The notes: a model not told the origin generated them from the letters alone. Counted from the stretch's first letter, positions 16,423 through 25,869 are shown. The stretch is DNA of 64,000 nucleotides from Actinobacteria bacterium HGW-Actinobacteria-2 (GCA_002841335.1 PHEY01000004.1:293848-357847); one strand, 5' to 3'. Numbers and translations: made by a program.

Positions 16423-17556
16423 ATGTCGGACACCGAGATTTCGTTTTTGTACCTGAGTGAGCCGGACGCGATCGCCGCCGGCGTCACCGAAATGGCGCCC
16501 TGCGTCGAGGCGATGGATGAGACCCTGCAGCTGTTGCAGAAGGGCGACTACCGGATGGCCGGCAGCGAGGGCAACTCCCACGGCGCCATGATGCTGTTCC
16601 CCGAGACCTCGGAGTTCCCGAACATGCCCACCGACGGCGTCGATCGCCGGTTCATGGCGATGCCGGCCTACCTGGGCGGCAGCTTCGATAACGCGGGCGT
16701 GAAGTGGTACGGCTCCAACATCGACAACCGCGAGAAGGGTCAGCCCCGCTCGATCCTCACCTTCATCCTCAACGACAAGGACACCGGCGCGCCGAAGATG
16801 TTCATGTCGGCCAACCTGCTCAGCGCCTACCGCACCGGTGCCGTCCCCGGCGTCGGCGCGAAGTACCTGGCCAAGGAAGATGCCGAGGTCGTGGCCATCA
16901 TCGGCCCCGGTGTGATGGGCAAGACCGGCCTGGAGGCCTACAACGCGGTGCGGCCGATCAAGACCGCTCAGGTGTACGGCCGTCGCCGGGTCACCAGCGA
17001 GGCCTTCAAGGAGTGGGCTGCCGAGCGGCTGCCGCACATCGAGATCGTCATCTGCGACACCATGGAAGAGGCCGTCCGCGGCGCCGACATCATCCACTCC
17101 GGTGTCTCCGGCGAGGTCAACCCGGCCACCTACCCGCATGTGAAGACCGAATGGCTCAAGCCCGGCGCCTTCATCTGCGCGGTCGCCAACCTGAAGCTGG
17201 ACGACGAGCTGCTGACCGCTCCCGAGACCGGCCTGTACATCGACAACGTCGGCATGTACTGGGATTGGCAGTCCGAGTTCGGCTACCCGGCCTACGAGAC
17301 CACCACCGGCATCATCGGCACCCGCTTCGTCGACATGATCCACGACAAGCTGATCCCGGCCGAGAAGGTGATCAACATCGGTGATGTGCCATTGGGCCGA
17401 AAGCCCGGACGTACCAGCGACGATCAGTTCATCGTCTTCAGCGTCGGCGGCATGCCGATCGAGGACGTGGCCTGGGGCACGATCGTCTACCGCAACGCCT
17501 TGGAGCGGGGCATCGGAGTGAAGCTCCCGCTGTGGACCACTCCGGTGATGGCCTGA
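16423..17556 (+). CDS. Ornithine cyclodeaminase/mu-crystallin family protein
   Basis: NAD(P)-binding protein of 377 residues in the ornithine cyclodeaminase/alanine dehydrogenase superfamily. The dinucleotide fold is seen at VAIIGPGVMGKTGLEA near residue 157, preceded by the substrate-domain MSANLLSAYRTGAVPGVGAKYL. Proteins of this type near flavin amine oxidoreductases have been labelled tyramine oxidase subunit B; I recall that name but cannot confirm the match. They are longer and more divergent than true ornithine cyclodeaminase. ATG 16423 follows AAGGAGGCAGTC; an upstream GTG at 16405 would lie before this site and is rejected. The next gene is an FAD amine oxidoreductase, so this protein may process the imine or oxo product. 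Confidence 0.85.
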   Translation: MSDTEISFLYLSEPDAIAAGVTEMAPCVEAMDETLQLLQKGDYRMAGSEGNSHGAMMLFPETSEFPNMPTDGVDRRFMAMPAYLGGSFDNAGVKWYGSNIDNREKGQPRSILTFILNDKDTGAPKMFMSANLLSAYRTGAVPGVGAKYLAKEDAEVVAIIGPGVMGKTGLEAYNAVRPIKTAQVYGRRRVTSEAFKEWAAERLPHIEIVICDTMEEAVRGADIIHSGVSGEVNPATYPHVKTEWLKPGAFICAVANLKLDDELLTAPETGLYIDNVGMYWDWQSEFGYPAYETTTGIIGTRFVDMIHDKLIPAEKVINIGDVPLGRKPGRTSDDQFIVFSVGGMPIEDVAWGTIVYRNALERGIGVKLPLWTTPVMA

Positions 17557-17568
17557 CCGACGTCACTC

Positions 17569-17608
17569 CCGGACGGGCGCTGCTGCCCTGAGCGCAGCGC
17601 TCGTCCGG
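17569..17608 (+). terminator. Strong intercistronic hairpin
   Basis: 15-bp stem with one G-U pair and a 10-base loop: arms 17569-17583 and 17594-17608. It lies 12 bases after the stop of the cyclodeaminase-like gene and 34 bases before the start of the FAD oxidoreductase gene. It may attenuate transcription or protect the 3' end of an upstream mRNA piece. Confidence 0.6.
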
Positions 17609-17642
17609 CCACACCCACTTGGTTGAGAAAGGCCACCACATC

Positions 17643-18821
17643 ATGAGCAAAGTTGTGATCATCGGCGGCGGCATCATCGGTGCCACCACCGCCTACGCCC
17701 TGCTGAAGAAGGGCGTCACCGACATCACCATCCTCGAGCGCGACACCGTCGGCTCCGGTGGCACCGGCAAGACCGCCGGCATCATCCGCTGCCACTACGG
17801 CGTCACCTCGATTTCCGCGTTGGCGCTGTACAGCCTGGACTTCTTCGAGAATGCCAAGGAGCTGATCGGCACCGACATCGAGTTCGAGCAGGTCGGCTAC
17901 CTGGTCGGCATCGGAAGCGAGAACCTCGAACCGTTCCGCGCGAGCCTGGCCAATCAGCGTTCGATCGGTGTCGAGACCGACGAGATCAGCCCGGCCGAGG
18001 CCGGCGAGCTGTGGCCGACCGCCGAGGTCAGCGACTTCGCCACCTTCTGCCTGGAGAAGCGCGGCGGCTACGGCGACGGCTACGCCACCGTCCAGGGCCT
18101 CGCGGCGTACCTGCGCACCCAGGGTGTGGCGATCAAGCAGGGCGCCAAGGTAGCCGAGATCCTCACCAGCGACGGCGCTGCCAGTGGCGTGAAGCTGGTC
18201 GACGGCACGGTCATCGACGCCGACACCGTGGTGGTCGCGGCCGGCGCCTGGTCGGTGCCGCTGCTCAGCCCGCTGGGCATCGAGCTGCCGATCACCCCGC
18301 AGTTCGTGCAGGAAGTGGTGATCAATCCGGGCATGGATCTGGGTGCACCGCCGGTCTTCTCCGACCTGGTGAGCATGCAGTACGTCCACCTGCGTCATGG
18401 CGAGATGCTGTTCGGTAACAGCGACGGTCGGGCCATCACCCCGATCACCGATCCGGACGTCTACCCGTCGCACGCGAGCAACGAGGCCATCGAGATCACC
18501 GCTGAGAAGGCGATTCATCGCTTCCCGGGGGTCGAGGATCCCGGTGTCTCGACCACCACCACCGGTGTGGTCGACTCCACGCCGGACAACAACCCGATCA
18601 TCTCGGTCACCGACATCTCCGGCCTGTTCGTGGCCGCAGGCATGTCCGGCCACGGCTTCAAGATCTCTCCCGGGGTCGGACGGCTGATGGCCGACCTGAT
18701 CGTCGAGGGTGACTCCACCATCCCGAACGTGACAGCCTCGGACTTCCGGCTGACCCGGTTCGCCGAGGGGGAGTTGTTGCTGAGCCCCTATCCGTATGTG
18801 GGTGCGGTTGGCATTCGCTGA
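17643..18821 (+). CDS. FAD-dependent amine/amino-acid oxidoreductase (DAO family)
   Basis: Flavoprotein of 392 residues in the D-amino acid oxidase/sarcosine dehydrogenase family. The FAD-binding GxGxxG is VVIIGGGIIGATTAYALL at residues 4-21, followed by an acidic strand end (LER) and GSGGTGKTAGIIR; the C-terminal FAD motif is GLFVAAGMSGHGFKISPGVG. It should oxidise an amine or secondary amino acid. The neighbouring ETF and EtfD genes suggest ETF, not oxygen, as electron acceptor, as in dimethylglycine or sarcosine dehydrogenases. ATG 17643 is chosen because the FAD strand starts at once; GAGAAAGG lies upstream. Substrate unknown. Confidence 0.88.
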   Translation: MSKVVIIGGGIIGATTAYALLKKGVTDITILERDTVGSGGTGKTAGIIRCHYGVTSISALALYSLDFFENAKELIGTDIEFEQVGYLVGIGSENLEPFRASLANQRSIGVETDEISPAEAGELWPTAEVSDFATFCLEKRGGYGDGYATVQGLAAYLRTQGVAIKQGAKVAEILTSDGAASGVKLVDGTVIDADTVVVAAGAWSVPLLSPLGIELPITPQFVQEVVINPGMDLGAPPVFSDLVSMQYVHLRHGEMLFGNSDGRAITPITDPDVYPSHASNEAIEITAEKAIHRFPGVEDPGVSTTTTGVVDSTPDNNPIISVTDISGLFVAAGMSGHGFKISPGVGRLMADLIVEGDSTIPNVTASDFRLTRFAEGELLLSPYPYVGAVGIR

Positions 18822-18827
18822 CCATCT

Positions 18828-18861
18828 CGGCGGGCCCACCACCCCCTCGGTGGTCCCGCCG
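18828..18861 (+). terminator. Intercistronic hairpin before etfD
   Basis: Stem of 7 bp plus 5 bp with one 1x1 mismatch and an 8-base loop (arms 18828-18840 and 18849-18861). It starts 6 bases after the FAD oxidoreductase stop. AGGAGGAGGTG for etfD follows about 30 bases later. A partial terminator or mRNA stabiliser is likely. Confidence 0.5.
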
Positions 18862-18907
18862 GGGCAATCCCGATTCGTTCGACTCATCAGGAGGAGGTGA
18901 GCGCATC

Positions 18908-21085
18908 ATGAAGATGCTCTTGTTCATCGTGGCCGTCGCCATCACCGTGGCTGCGGTTGCCCTGTTCATCCGTGGCGCGTTCACCCTCTACCGCCGCATC
19001 TCCGCCGGGGTGCCCAGCCCTGAGCGGCTCGGCCCGGTGGGGCCGCGGCTCGGCGCGATGTTCGCCGAAATCCTCAGCCACCGCCGGTTCACCGCGCGTC
19101 CGCTGGTCCGCATCGCTCACTGGGTGGTGATGGTCTCCTTCGTCCTGCTGGTGCCCACGCTGGCCATCGCCTACGTCCAGGTGCTCGACCCGAGCGCTGA
19201 GTTGCCGCTGGTCGGCGGCTGGGTGGTGTGGCAGTGGCTGCTGGAGCTGTTCAGCGTGGGTGGCCTGATCGCCATCGTCACCTTGTTCGTGGTGCGACTG
19301 CGCCACCCCAGTGACCCCGACGACGCCGCCTCGGCGCGCGACTGGCGCAGCCGCTTCTTCGGCTCGACCCGCTGGCAGGGCTACTTCGTCGAGGCCGTCA
19401 TCGCCGCCGTGCTGGTGTGCGTGCTGGTGATGCACACGCTGCGCTCGGCCGCGCTGGCCCGCTACCCCGAGACCGCCGCGGACGGCAGCTGGCTGCACTA
19501 CCCGCTGACCTTCTGGGCCGGCCAGCTGTTCTGGAACTCGGCCCCGGCCGTGCTGGAAGCGGGCATCTCGACCGCCGCCGCGCTCAAGATCATCGTCTCG
19601 ATGGTCTGGCTGGGCGTGGTCGGCTCCGCCGCCACGATGAGCGTGGCCTGGCACCGGTTCCTCGGCGTGGTCAATGTCTACGCCCGCCGCGAGCTGGACG
19701 GACGTCCGGCGCTCGGCGCGGCCGCCCCGATGCTGGTGGACGGCAGGCCCTTCGACATCCGTGACATCGACGACCTCGACGAGGACGCCACCTTCGGGAT
19801 CGGCAGCATCGATGAGTTCGGCTGGAAGGGGCTGCTCGACTTCGCTTCCTGCACCGAATGTGGCCGCTGCCAGGATCTGTGCCCGGCGTGGAACACCGGC
19901 AAGCCGCTGTCGCCGAAGCTGCTCACCCTTTCCTTGCGCGACCAAGCCGCTGGGGGAGCGCACACCGCCGACGTGTTCGCCGCCCTGCGATCGTCCGGCG
20001 CCCAGAGTGCGGACGGCGCGACGGCGACCCTGGTGCCTACCGTGATCAACCCGGACGTGCTGTGGAGCTGCACCACCTGCGGCGCCTGCACCGATCAGTG
20101 CCCGGTCGACATCGAGCACGTCGACCACGTGATCAACCTGCGCCGCCACGAGGTGATGGTGAAGTCCGACTTCCCTGAGGAGTTCGGCTCGTTGTACGGC
20201 AACCTCGACACCAAGGGCAACCCTTGGGGCCTGCCCCCGCGGCAGCGGGTCGACTGGGCCAAGGGCCTGGAGTTCGACGTCCCGGTTCTGGGCGTCGACG
20301 TGGAGTCCGCCGCCGAGGTCGATTACGTGCTGTGGGTGGGCTGCTCGGGCGCCTACGACGAGAAGGGCAAGAAGACCACTCGCGCCTTCGCCGAGCTGTT
20401 GCACCTTGCCGGAGTGAGTTTCGCGGTGCTGGGCGAGGCCGAGACCTGCTGCGGTGATTCGGCCCGGCGCACCGGCAACGAGGCCACCTACCAAGGCCTG
20501 GCGGTGCAGAACATCGAGACGATGGCGGAGTTCGGGGTGACCAAGGTGGTCGCCAGCTGCGCCCACTGCCTCAACACGGTCGGACGCGAGTACGCCCAGC
20601 TGGGCGCGGACTACACCGTCGAGCACCACACGCAGGTGTTGAACCGGCTGATCCGCGAGGGCCGGCTCACCCCGGTCGCGCCGCCGGAGGACGAGCGGGT
20701 CTCGATCACCTACCACGACCCGTGCTACCTGGGCCGGCACAACGACGAGACCGCCGCGCCGCGGGAGTTGCTGGCTGCGGTGAACGCCGCACCGGTGGTC
20801 GAGATGGAGCATCACGCCAAGCAGAGCATGTGCTGCGGCGCCGGCGGCGGCCGGATGTGGGCCGAGGAGTCGCTGGGCAGCCGGATCAACGCCGCCCGGA
20901 TGGACGAGGCTGTGGCCACCGGGGCCGCGACCGTGGCCACCGCCTGCCCGTTCTGCTCGATCATGCTCGGCGATGCGGCGTCCAGCCGCGACGACGCCCC
21001 CGTGGTCACCGACGTTGCACATTTGGTCCTGGCCGGCGTCAAGCGCGGCCTGAACAACCCGAACCCGACCGCCAAGGAGGCCTGA
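18908..21085 (+). CDS. etfD: Membrane Fe-S protein linking ETF to quinone (EtfD)
   Basis: Integral membrane iron-sulfur protein of 725 residues. The first 280 or so residues carry several helices like the NarI/HdrE haem-b domain. Two [4Fe-4S] motifs follow: CTECGRCQDLCP from Cys315 and CTTCGACTDQCP from Cys388. The C-terminal half has two cysteine-rich CCG domains (GEAETCCGDSARR with SCAHC; HAKQSMCCGAGGGRMW). This matches mycobacterial EtfD, which passes electrons from ETF to menaquinone. It is immediately followed by etfB and etfA, which confirms the role. ATG at 18908 has AGGAGGAGGTGAGC just upstream. Confidence 0.93.
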   Translation: MKMLLFIVAVAITVAAVALFIRGAFTLYRRISAGVPSPERLGPVGPRLGAMFAEILSHRRFTARPLVRIAHWVVMVSFVLLVPTLAIAYVQVLDPSAELPLVGGWVVWQWLLELFSVGGLIAIVTLFVVRLRHPSDPDDAASARDWRSRFFGSTRWQGYFVEAVIAAVLVCVLVMHTLRSAALARYPETAADGSWLHYPLTFWAGQLFWNSAPAVLEAGISTAAALKIIVSMVWLGVVGSAATMSVAWHRFLGVVNVYARRELDGRPALGAAAPMLVDGRPFDIRDIDDLDEDATFGIGSIDEFGWKGLLDFASCTECGRCQDLCPAWNTGKPLSPKLLTLSLRDQAAGGAHTADVFAALRSSGAQSADGATATLVPTVINPDVLWSCTTCGACTDQCPVDIEHVDHVINLRRHEVMVKSDFPEEFGSLYGNLDTKGNPWGLPPRQRVDWAKGLEFDVPVLGVDVESAAEVDYVLWVGCSGAYDEKGKKTTRAFAELLHLAGVSFAVLGEAETCCGDSARRTGNEATYQGLAVQNIETMAEFGVTKVVASCAHCLNTVGREYAQLGADYTVEHHTQVLNRLIREGRLTPVAPPEDERVSITYHDPCYLGRHNDETAAPRELLAAVNAAPVVEMEHHAKQSMCCGAGGGRMWAEESLGSRINAARMDEAVATGAATVATACPFCSIMLGDAASSRDDAPVVTDVAHLVLAGVKRGLNNPNPTAKEA

Positions 21086-21086
21086 G

Positions 21087-21869
21087 ATGAAGATCCTCAC
21101 CTGCGTGAAGTACGTGCCTGACGCCGGCGACGAGGTCGGCTTCGAGTCCGACTTCACCTTGGGACGCACCGGTCCGTCCAGCAAGTTGTCCGAGCTGGAC
21201 GAGTACGCCGTCGAGCAGGCCCTGCGGCTGCGCGCCACCATCGACGGCGCCACCGTCACCGTGCTCAGTGTCGGCCCGGCCGAGGCCGAGGTCGCGCTGC
21301 GCAAGGCGTTGCAGATGGGTGCCGACGAGGCGGTGCTGGTCAGCGATGAGGCCATCGCCGGCAGCGACGTGTTCGGCACGGCCGCGGTGCTGATCGCTGC
21401 GGCGGGATACCTGGACGAGGTCGGCCTGGTGATGTGCGGGATGAGCTCCACCGACGCCGGCATCGGCGCCCTGCCGGCCTTGTTGGCCGAGGCGCTGGGC
21501 TGGCCGCTGCTGAGTAACGCCGCCGAGGTGAGTGTCGAGGCCGGGCAGGCGCGGATCGTCCGCAGCGACGAGTTCGGCACCCGTGTGGTCGAGGCGGCAT
21601 TGCCGGCGGTGGTGAGCGTCACAGACCAGTCCGGCGAGCCGCGCTATCCGTCGTTCAAGGATGTGTTGGCTGCGAAGAAGAAGAGTGTGACCACCATCGG
21701 TCTGGCCGAGTTGGGCGTCGAGGCGGCGCTGGTCGGCGCCGGGGCTGCCCGGGTGCAGGTGACCGCGGTGGTGCGCAATCCGGAACGGGCTGCCGGTCGG
21801 GTGATCGTCGATGTCGACGGCAGCAGCGTGGACGACATCGTCGAGTTCTTGGCTGCGGCCACCAAGTGA
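21087..21869 (+). CDS. etfB: Electron transfer flavoprotein, beta subunit
   Basis: Small ETF subunit of 260 residues; with EtfA it carries electrons from flavin dehydrogenases as a soluble cytoplasmic FAD carrier. It begins [17 protein letters not shown] and has the [15 protein letters not shown] and [19 protein letters not shown] segments and the [11 protein letters not shown] loop typical of EtfB. It starts 2 bases after the etfD stop with AAGGAGG inside the etfD end. It is followed directly by etfA. Confidence 0.96.
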   Translation: MKILTCVKYVPDAGDEVGFESDFTLGRTGPSSKLSELDEYAVEQALRLRATIDGATVTVLSVGPAEAEVALRKALQMGADEAVLVSDEAIAGSDVFGTAAVLIAAAGYLDEVGLVMCGMSSTDAGIGALPALLAEALGWPLLSNAAEVSVEAGQARIVRSDEFGTRVVEAALPAVVSVTDQSGEPRYPSFKDVLAAKKKSVTTIGLAELGVEAALVGAGAARVQVTAVVRNPERAAGRVIVDVDGSSVDDIVEFLAAATK

Positions 21870-21880
21870 GGAGGGACGTC

Positions 21881-22825
21881 ATGGGTAACGTGATCGTTTT
21901 GGTCAATGCGACGTCAGATGTGGTGGACGCCGCCTCGGCCGAGTTGCTCACCACCGGCGCCGGGCTCGGCTCCGTGGTGGCGGTCGTGCCCGGTGGCGGT
22001 AGCGACGCCCTGGTCGCCGACATCGCGCAGTACGGCGCGGCCGAGGTGCATGTGGTCTCCTGCCCGCAGCTGAGTGACAGCCTCGTGGTCGCCAAAGCGG
22101 CGCTGCTGGTGGAACGCGCCGCCGAGACTCACGCCTCGATCGTCCTGGTGGCCTCCGGGCTGGAAGGTAACGAGGTGGCTGCATTGGTGGCCGCCAAGCT
22201 CGGCGCCGGTCTGGTCACCGACGCTGTCGCTGTCCGAGCTGACGACGGCGAACTGGTCGTTGACAAGGTGGTATGGGCGGGCAAGTACACCGTGACCGCC
22301 AAGGTCGTCGCCCCGGTGGCGGTCTTGAGCATGAAGGCGAACTCCTGCGTTGCGGTGGTCGCCCCCAGTCAGCCCGAGGTACGTCAGGCGCACTTCGATT
22401 TCGCCGCGCCGGCCCCGACGGCACGGGTCACCTCGATCGAGCCGGCCGCGACGAGCAGTCGCCCGAAGCTGGTCGAGGCCAATGTGGTGGTCTCCGGCGG
22501 ACGGGGAACCGACGGTGACTTCGCCCCGGTGGAGGCGCTGGCCGATGCGCTCGGCGGCGCAGTGGGTGCCTCTCGGGCGGCGGTCGATGCCGGCTTCGCG
22601 CCGCAGCCGCTACAAGTCGGGCAGACCGGCAAGACCGTCTCGCCGGATCTCTACGTCGCTCTCGGAATCTCCGGGGCGATCCAGCACATCGCCGGCATGC
22701 GCACTGCACGCCAGATCCTGGCGATCAACTCCGATCCGGAAGCGCCGATCCATCGGCTGGCCGACCTGAGTGTGGTCGGCGACTTGAAGGTGATCGTCCC
22801 GGCTGTGGTGGCTCGCCTGGGGTAA
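21881..22825 (+). CDS. etfA: Electron transfer flavoprotein, alpha subunit
   Basis: FAD-binding ETF subunit of 314 residues. The C-terminal FAD domain is clear: [41 protein letters not shown] and [13 protein letters not shown] 21881 is used because GAGGAGGGACGTC precedes it; a GTG at 21866 would lie before this site. It ends the amine-oxidation/ETF operon; a terminator-like hairpin follows about 55 bases downstream. Confidence 0.96.
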   Translation: MGNVIVLVNATSDVVDAASAELLTTGAGLGSVVAVVPGGGSDALVADIAQYGAAEVHVVSCPQLSDSLVVAKAALLVERAAETHASIVLVASGLEGNEVAALVAAKLGAGLVTDAVAVRADDGELVVDKVVWAGKYTVTAKVVAPVAVLSMKANSCVAVVAPSQPEVRQAHFDFAAPAPTARVTSIEPAATSSRPKLVEANVVVSGGRGTDGDFAPVEALADALGGAVGASRAAVDAGFAPQPLQVGQTGKTVSPDLYVALGISGAIQHIAGMRTARQILAINSDPEAPIHRLADLSVVGDLKVIVPAVVARLG

Positions 22826-22879
22826 GGCGAGAGGGAAGTCAAATGCGGATTTCGGGAGATATAGCCGGAATTCTTGACT

Positions 22880-22918
22880 AAATCACCCCGGGTGCTCCGA
22901 GTGTCGCCGGGGTGGTTT
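22880..22918 (+). terminator. Terminator after etfA
   Basis: 12-bp stem with one G-U pair (arms 22880-22891 and 22907-22918), a 15-base loop and a short TTT at the end of the second arm. It is the only clear structure in the 329-base gap between etfA and the APC permease gene. The rest of the gap, AT-richer near 23085-23105, probably holds the permease promoter. Confidence 0.7.
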
Positions 22919-23154
22919 AGTGCACCCCGTTGCGGCGAATCCCGCGAAATGTGAACGCAGTTCACGTCGCGGCGCCTGGCAGTCGCGAGTGCCGCGAGGC
23001 ATTGTTCCTAGTCGGTGCGCTGGACTACGAGTGCTGCCCAAGGGTTCCTCCGAGGGTTCGCCGGCTCGTCAGGATTGCTTTGTAACGCGAATATTAAATC
23101 GCACTCCGGGTGTCCGGTGACGCAATTCTGTAACACTTCGGAGACCCAGGTGCA

Positions 23155-24627
23155 ATGAAACCTCGGGATCATCGATACATGGCTACTGAGGTATATCTGG
23201 CTCCGACCTCTACCGAGACCCGCAAACTCAAGGGTTCGCTCGGCGTCGGGGAAATCGTGTTCATGGTGGTAGCGGCCGCAGCGCCGTTGACCGTCATTGG
23301 CGGCGCTGCGCCGCTCGGCATCCTGATGGGTGATGGCGCGGGCTACCCGCTCAACTTCGTCATCTCGGCAGTGATCTTGCTCCTGTTCTCGGTCGGATTG
23401 GCGGCCATGTCTCGGGCAGTGCCCAAGCCGGGTGCGTTCTTCACCTACATCGGCTACGGCCTGGGCCGTCCGATGGGTGTTGGTGGAGCCTGGCTGGCGC
23501 TGCTCACCTACACCACCGTTCAGTTGGCGGTTTACGGGTACCTGGGCTTCTCGATCAACCTGAGCATCACCACGCTCGGCGGGCCTGAGGTGCCATGGTG
23601 GCTGTACTCCTTGGCGATGGTCGCCATCGTCGGGTTCCTCGGATACCGCGACGTCCAGCTCAGTGCCAAGGTGCTGGGGATCTTCCTGATTGCCGAGATC
23701 GGCGTCACCTTGGCCCTGTCCGGGGCGGTCATGTTCCGCGGCGGCGCTGAGGGCCTGTCGCTGACTCCCTTCACCATCCCCGCGTGGTCGTCCGGCTCTC
23801 CGGGCATCGGCTTGATGATGGCCTTCGCCGGCTTCATCGGCTTCGAGTCCACCGCGATCTTCCGCGATGAAGCCAAGGACCCCGACAAGACCATCCCGCG
23901 CGCTACCTACGCCGCAGTGATCGTGATCGGCTTGCTGTACAGCTTCGCCGCTTGGGCGCTGGTCATGGCGTGGGGTCCGACCCAGGTTCTCGACGTCGCC
24001 GCTGCTGATCCGGGCGGCATGCTGATGGCCACCGCCAACGCTTACCTCGGTGTCGTCGGTGCGACCGTCATGCAGGGTCTGATGCTGACCAGCATGTTTG
24101 CCTGCGTCCTGTCCTTCCACAACGTGCTCACTCGCTACCAGCACGCGATGGGTAATGTCGGCCTGCTGCCGCACCGTCTGGGCACCGTTCACGGCGCGCA
24201 CGGCTCGCCGTCCTTCTCCTCGCTGGTGCAGACCGCGACATCGGTGGTCCTGGTGGTCATCGTGACGGTGCTTGGTCTCGACCCGGTGATGCAGGTGTTC
24301 ACGTGGTTCTCCGGCATCACCACCATCGCGATCGTGGTGCTGATGGCGCTCACCTCGGTGGCCGTCGTCGCGCACTTCGCCAAGATCAACATTCCGGGCA
24401 CGGCGTGGTCAACCCGCATCGCCCCGGCCGTGTCGACCTTGGGCCTGGTCGCTGTGGCCAGTGTGATCACCGCCTACTTCCCCGACTTGGTCGGTGGCGG
24501 CTGGGAACTGGCGCTGCCTCTGCTGGCTACGGTCCCGCTGGCCATCGGGATCGGCGTCGTCCAGGGTGTGCGCCTTCGCAAGAAGTCGCCGGAGGTTTAC
24601 GCCAAGGTCATTGATTCCATTTCGTAG
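23155..24627 (+). CDS. APC-superfamily amino acid/amine permease
   Basis: Membrane transporter of 490 residues with about 12 helices. Typical APC segments are LGVGEIVFMVVAAAAPLTVIGG at the N-terminus, AVPKPGAFFTYIGYGLGRP and FIGFESTAIFRDEAKDPDKT. It follows the ETF operon on the same strand and may import the amine oxidised there; a terminator in between argues for a separate transcript. Two starts are possible: ATG 23155 (GGAGACCCAGGTGCA upstream) and ATG 23179. I keep the first because its ribosome binding site is better. Confidence 0.9.
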   Translation: MKPRDHRYMATEVYLAPTSTETRKLKGSLGVGEIVFMVVAAAAPLTVIGGAAPLGILMGDGAGYPLNFVISAVILLLFSVGLAAMSRAVPKPGAFFTYIGYGLGRPMGVGGAWLALLTYTTVQLAVYGYLGFSINLSITTLGGPEVPWWLYSLAMVAIVGFLGYRDVQLSAKVLGIFLIAEIGVTLALSGAVMFRGGAEGLSLTPFTIPAWSSGSPGIGLMMAFAGFIGFESTAIFRDEAKDPDKTIPRATYAAVIVIGLLYSFAAWALVMAWGPTQVLDVAAADPGGMLMATANAYLGVVGATVMQGLMLTSMFACVLSFHNVLTRYQHAMGNVGLLPHRLGTVHGAHGSPSFSSLVQTATSVVLVVIVTVLGLDPVMQVFTWFSGITTIAIVVLMALTSVAVVAHFAKINIPGTAWSTRIAPAVSTLGLVAVASVITAYFPDLVGGGWELALPLLATVPLAIGIGVVQGVRLRKKSPEVYAKVIDSIS

Positions 24628-24634
24628 ACAGGCC

Positions 24635-24676
24635 ACGGTGATGGCGGGGACGGGAAGCCGCCCCCGCCATCGCCGT
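24635..24676 (+). terminator. Terminator after the APC permease
   Basis: 15-bp GC-rich stem with one G-U pair, arms 24635-24649 and 24662-24676, 12-base loop, starting 8 bases after the stop. No U tract follows. Confidence 0.75.
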
Positions 24677-24741
24677 CTCATTGGGGGGTAAGAGCGGTTC
24701 AACAACCCGCGTAGTGCGGGCCGTCCAGTGGAGGCAAGGAA

Positions 24742-25434
24742 ATGAAGGTGTTTGTGATCGGCGCGGCCGGTGGAGTGGGCAGTCGACTCTGTCGTTTGTT
24801 GGCCGATGAAGGAGTTGCGGTGACCGGCATGCACCGCAACCTCTTGCAGTTCGAGAGTGTGGCCGCCACCGGCGCAAGCCCGCTGATCGGGGACCTGATC
24901 GGTGATGACGTGCCCAAACTGTCTCACTGGATGTGCGGGCACGACGCGGTCGTGTTCACCGCCGGCGCCCACGGCACCGGCATCGATCAGACCTCACTGA
25001 TCGATGGGCGTGGCCTGGAGAAGGCCGTCGCGGCGGCGGAGGCGGCCGGGGTCACCCGGTTCGTTCTGGTCTCGGCGATGCCCGAGGCGGGACGGGGCAA
25101 GAACCTCGGTGAGCGGTTCGAGCACTACCTCGGGGTGAAGAAGGCCACCGAGGCCTACCTCAGCCGGACCGACTTGGACTGGTTGATCGTGCGGCCCGGC
25201 ACTCTCACCGATGACCCCGGAAGTGGACTCGTCGCGGCCGGTCCGGCCGTCATCGATGCTCCGGTGAGCCGGGACAATGTGGCCGGCTTCCTCGCCGCGG
25301 CCATCGCGCGTCCGTTGCTCAGTCAGCAGATCGTCGAGCTGACCGACGGTGAGACGACCATCGCTGAGGCGGCGGTGACCTTGGCAGGCGGTGGCACCGA
25401 AGTGGCGACCGGGCGACGGTTACTCAGCGCCTGA
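24742..25434 (+). CDS. NAD(P)-binding atypical SDR protein
   Basis: Cytoplasmic protein of 230 residues with a Rossmann fold of the atypical/extended SDR group (YwnB and NmrA-like NAD(P)H-binding). It starts MKVFVIGAAGGVGSRLCRLL with the GxxGxxG loop, then GMHRN after strand 2, AVVFTAGAHGT and the VRPGTLTDDPG region. The usual YxxxK catalytic pair is replaced by YLGVKKATEAYL, as in this subgroup. Substrate unknown. GGAGGCAAGGAA precedes ATG. It ends convergently, overlapping the end of rnhA by 15 bases. Confidence 0.87.
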   Translation: MKVFVIGAAGGVGSRLCRLLADEGVAVTGMHRNLLQFESVAATGASPLIGDLIGDDVPKLSHWMCGHDAVVFTAGAHGTGIDQTSLIDGRGLEKAVAAAEAAGVTRFVLVSAMPEAGRGKNLGERFEHYLGVKKATEAYLSRTDLDWLIVRPGTLTDDPGSGLVAAGPAVIDAPVSRDNVAGFLAAAIARPLLSQQIVELTDGETTIAEAAVTLAGGGTEVATGRRLLSA

Positions 25435-25869
25435 GGCGTCGCGGACGGCGGTCGCCGCAGCGCGGGCAAGAGTGTCGACCCGCTCGTTGAGGACGTGCCC
25501 GGCGTGGCCCTTGACGTGCTCCCAGCGGATATCGCGCCCCTCGAGTCGGGAGGCGATCATCTCGATCGCCTCCCGGTTCAGAACGGGCTTCTTGGATGTG
25601 GTCTTCCAGCCCTTCGCGCGCCAGCCGTCCAGCCAGCGGGTGAAGATGTTGATCACGTACATGCTGTCGGCCTGGATCAATAGGGGAGTGTCTTCGGGGA
25701 ACGCGCCGAGAAGCTCGTAGACCGCGCGCAACTCCATCAAGTTGTTGGTGGTGTTGTCGTGCCCGCCGGAGCCGTGACGGCCGTCTTCGGCGGCCCAGGC
25801 CCAGCCGCCCGGGCCCGGATTGCGCAGGCAGGATCCGTCGGTGGCCACGACCACTCGCTGGGCACTCAT
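25420..25869 (-). CDS. rnhA: Ribonuclease HI
   Basis: Cytoplasmic nuclease of 149 residues that cleaves the RNA strand of RNA-DNA hybrids. All four metal-binding residues are visible: Asp11 (ATDGSCLRNPGPGGWA), Glu46 (TNNLMELRAV), Asp68 (QADSMYVI) and Asp132 (ERVDTLA); His122 lies in VKGHAGH. ATG 25869 starts the protein just before strand 1, which fits the usual family length; upstream in-frame codons to 25983 belong to the neighbour. It overlaps the HtrA-like gene by 4 bases and is probably co-transcribed with it. Confidence 0.96.
   Translation of the reverse strand: MSAQRVVVATDGSCLRNPGPGGWAWAAEDGRHGSGGHDNTTNNLMELRAVYELLGAFPEDTPLLIQADSMYVINIFTRWLDGWRAKGWKTTSKKPVLNREAIEMIASRLEGRDIRWEHVKGHAGHVLNERVDTLARAAATAVRDASGAE

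Noticed and set aside
18887..21622. A 911-codon open frame on the minus strand opposite etfD and etfB.
   Set aside because: It is a by-product of GC-rich codon use; its translation is His/Arg/Gln/Gly-rich with no domain, while the plus strand encodes complete EtfD and EtfB.
22920..23120. A 66-codon plus-strand frame in the gap after etfA.
   Set aside because: Arg/Ser/Pro-rich, begins inside the region just after the terminator, has no ribosome binding site and no recognisable features.
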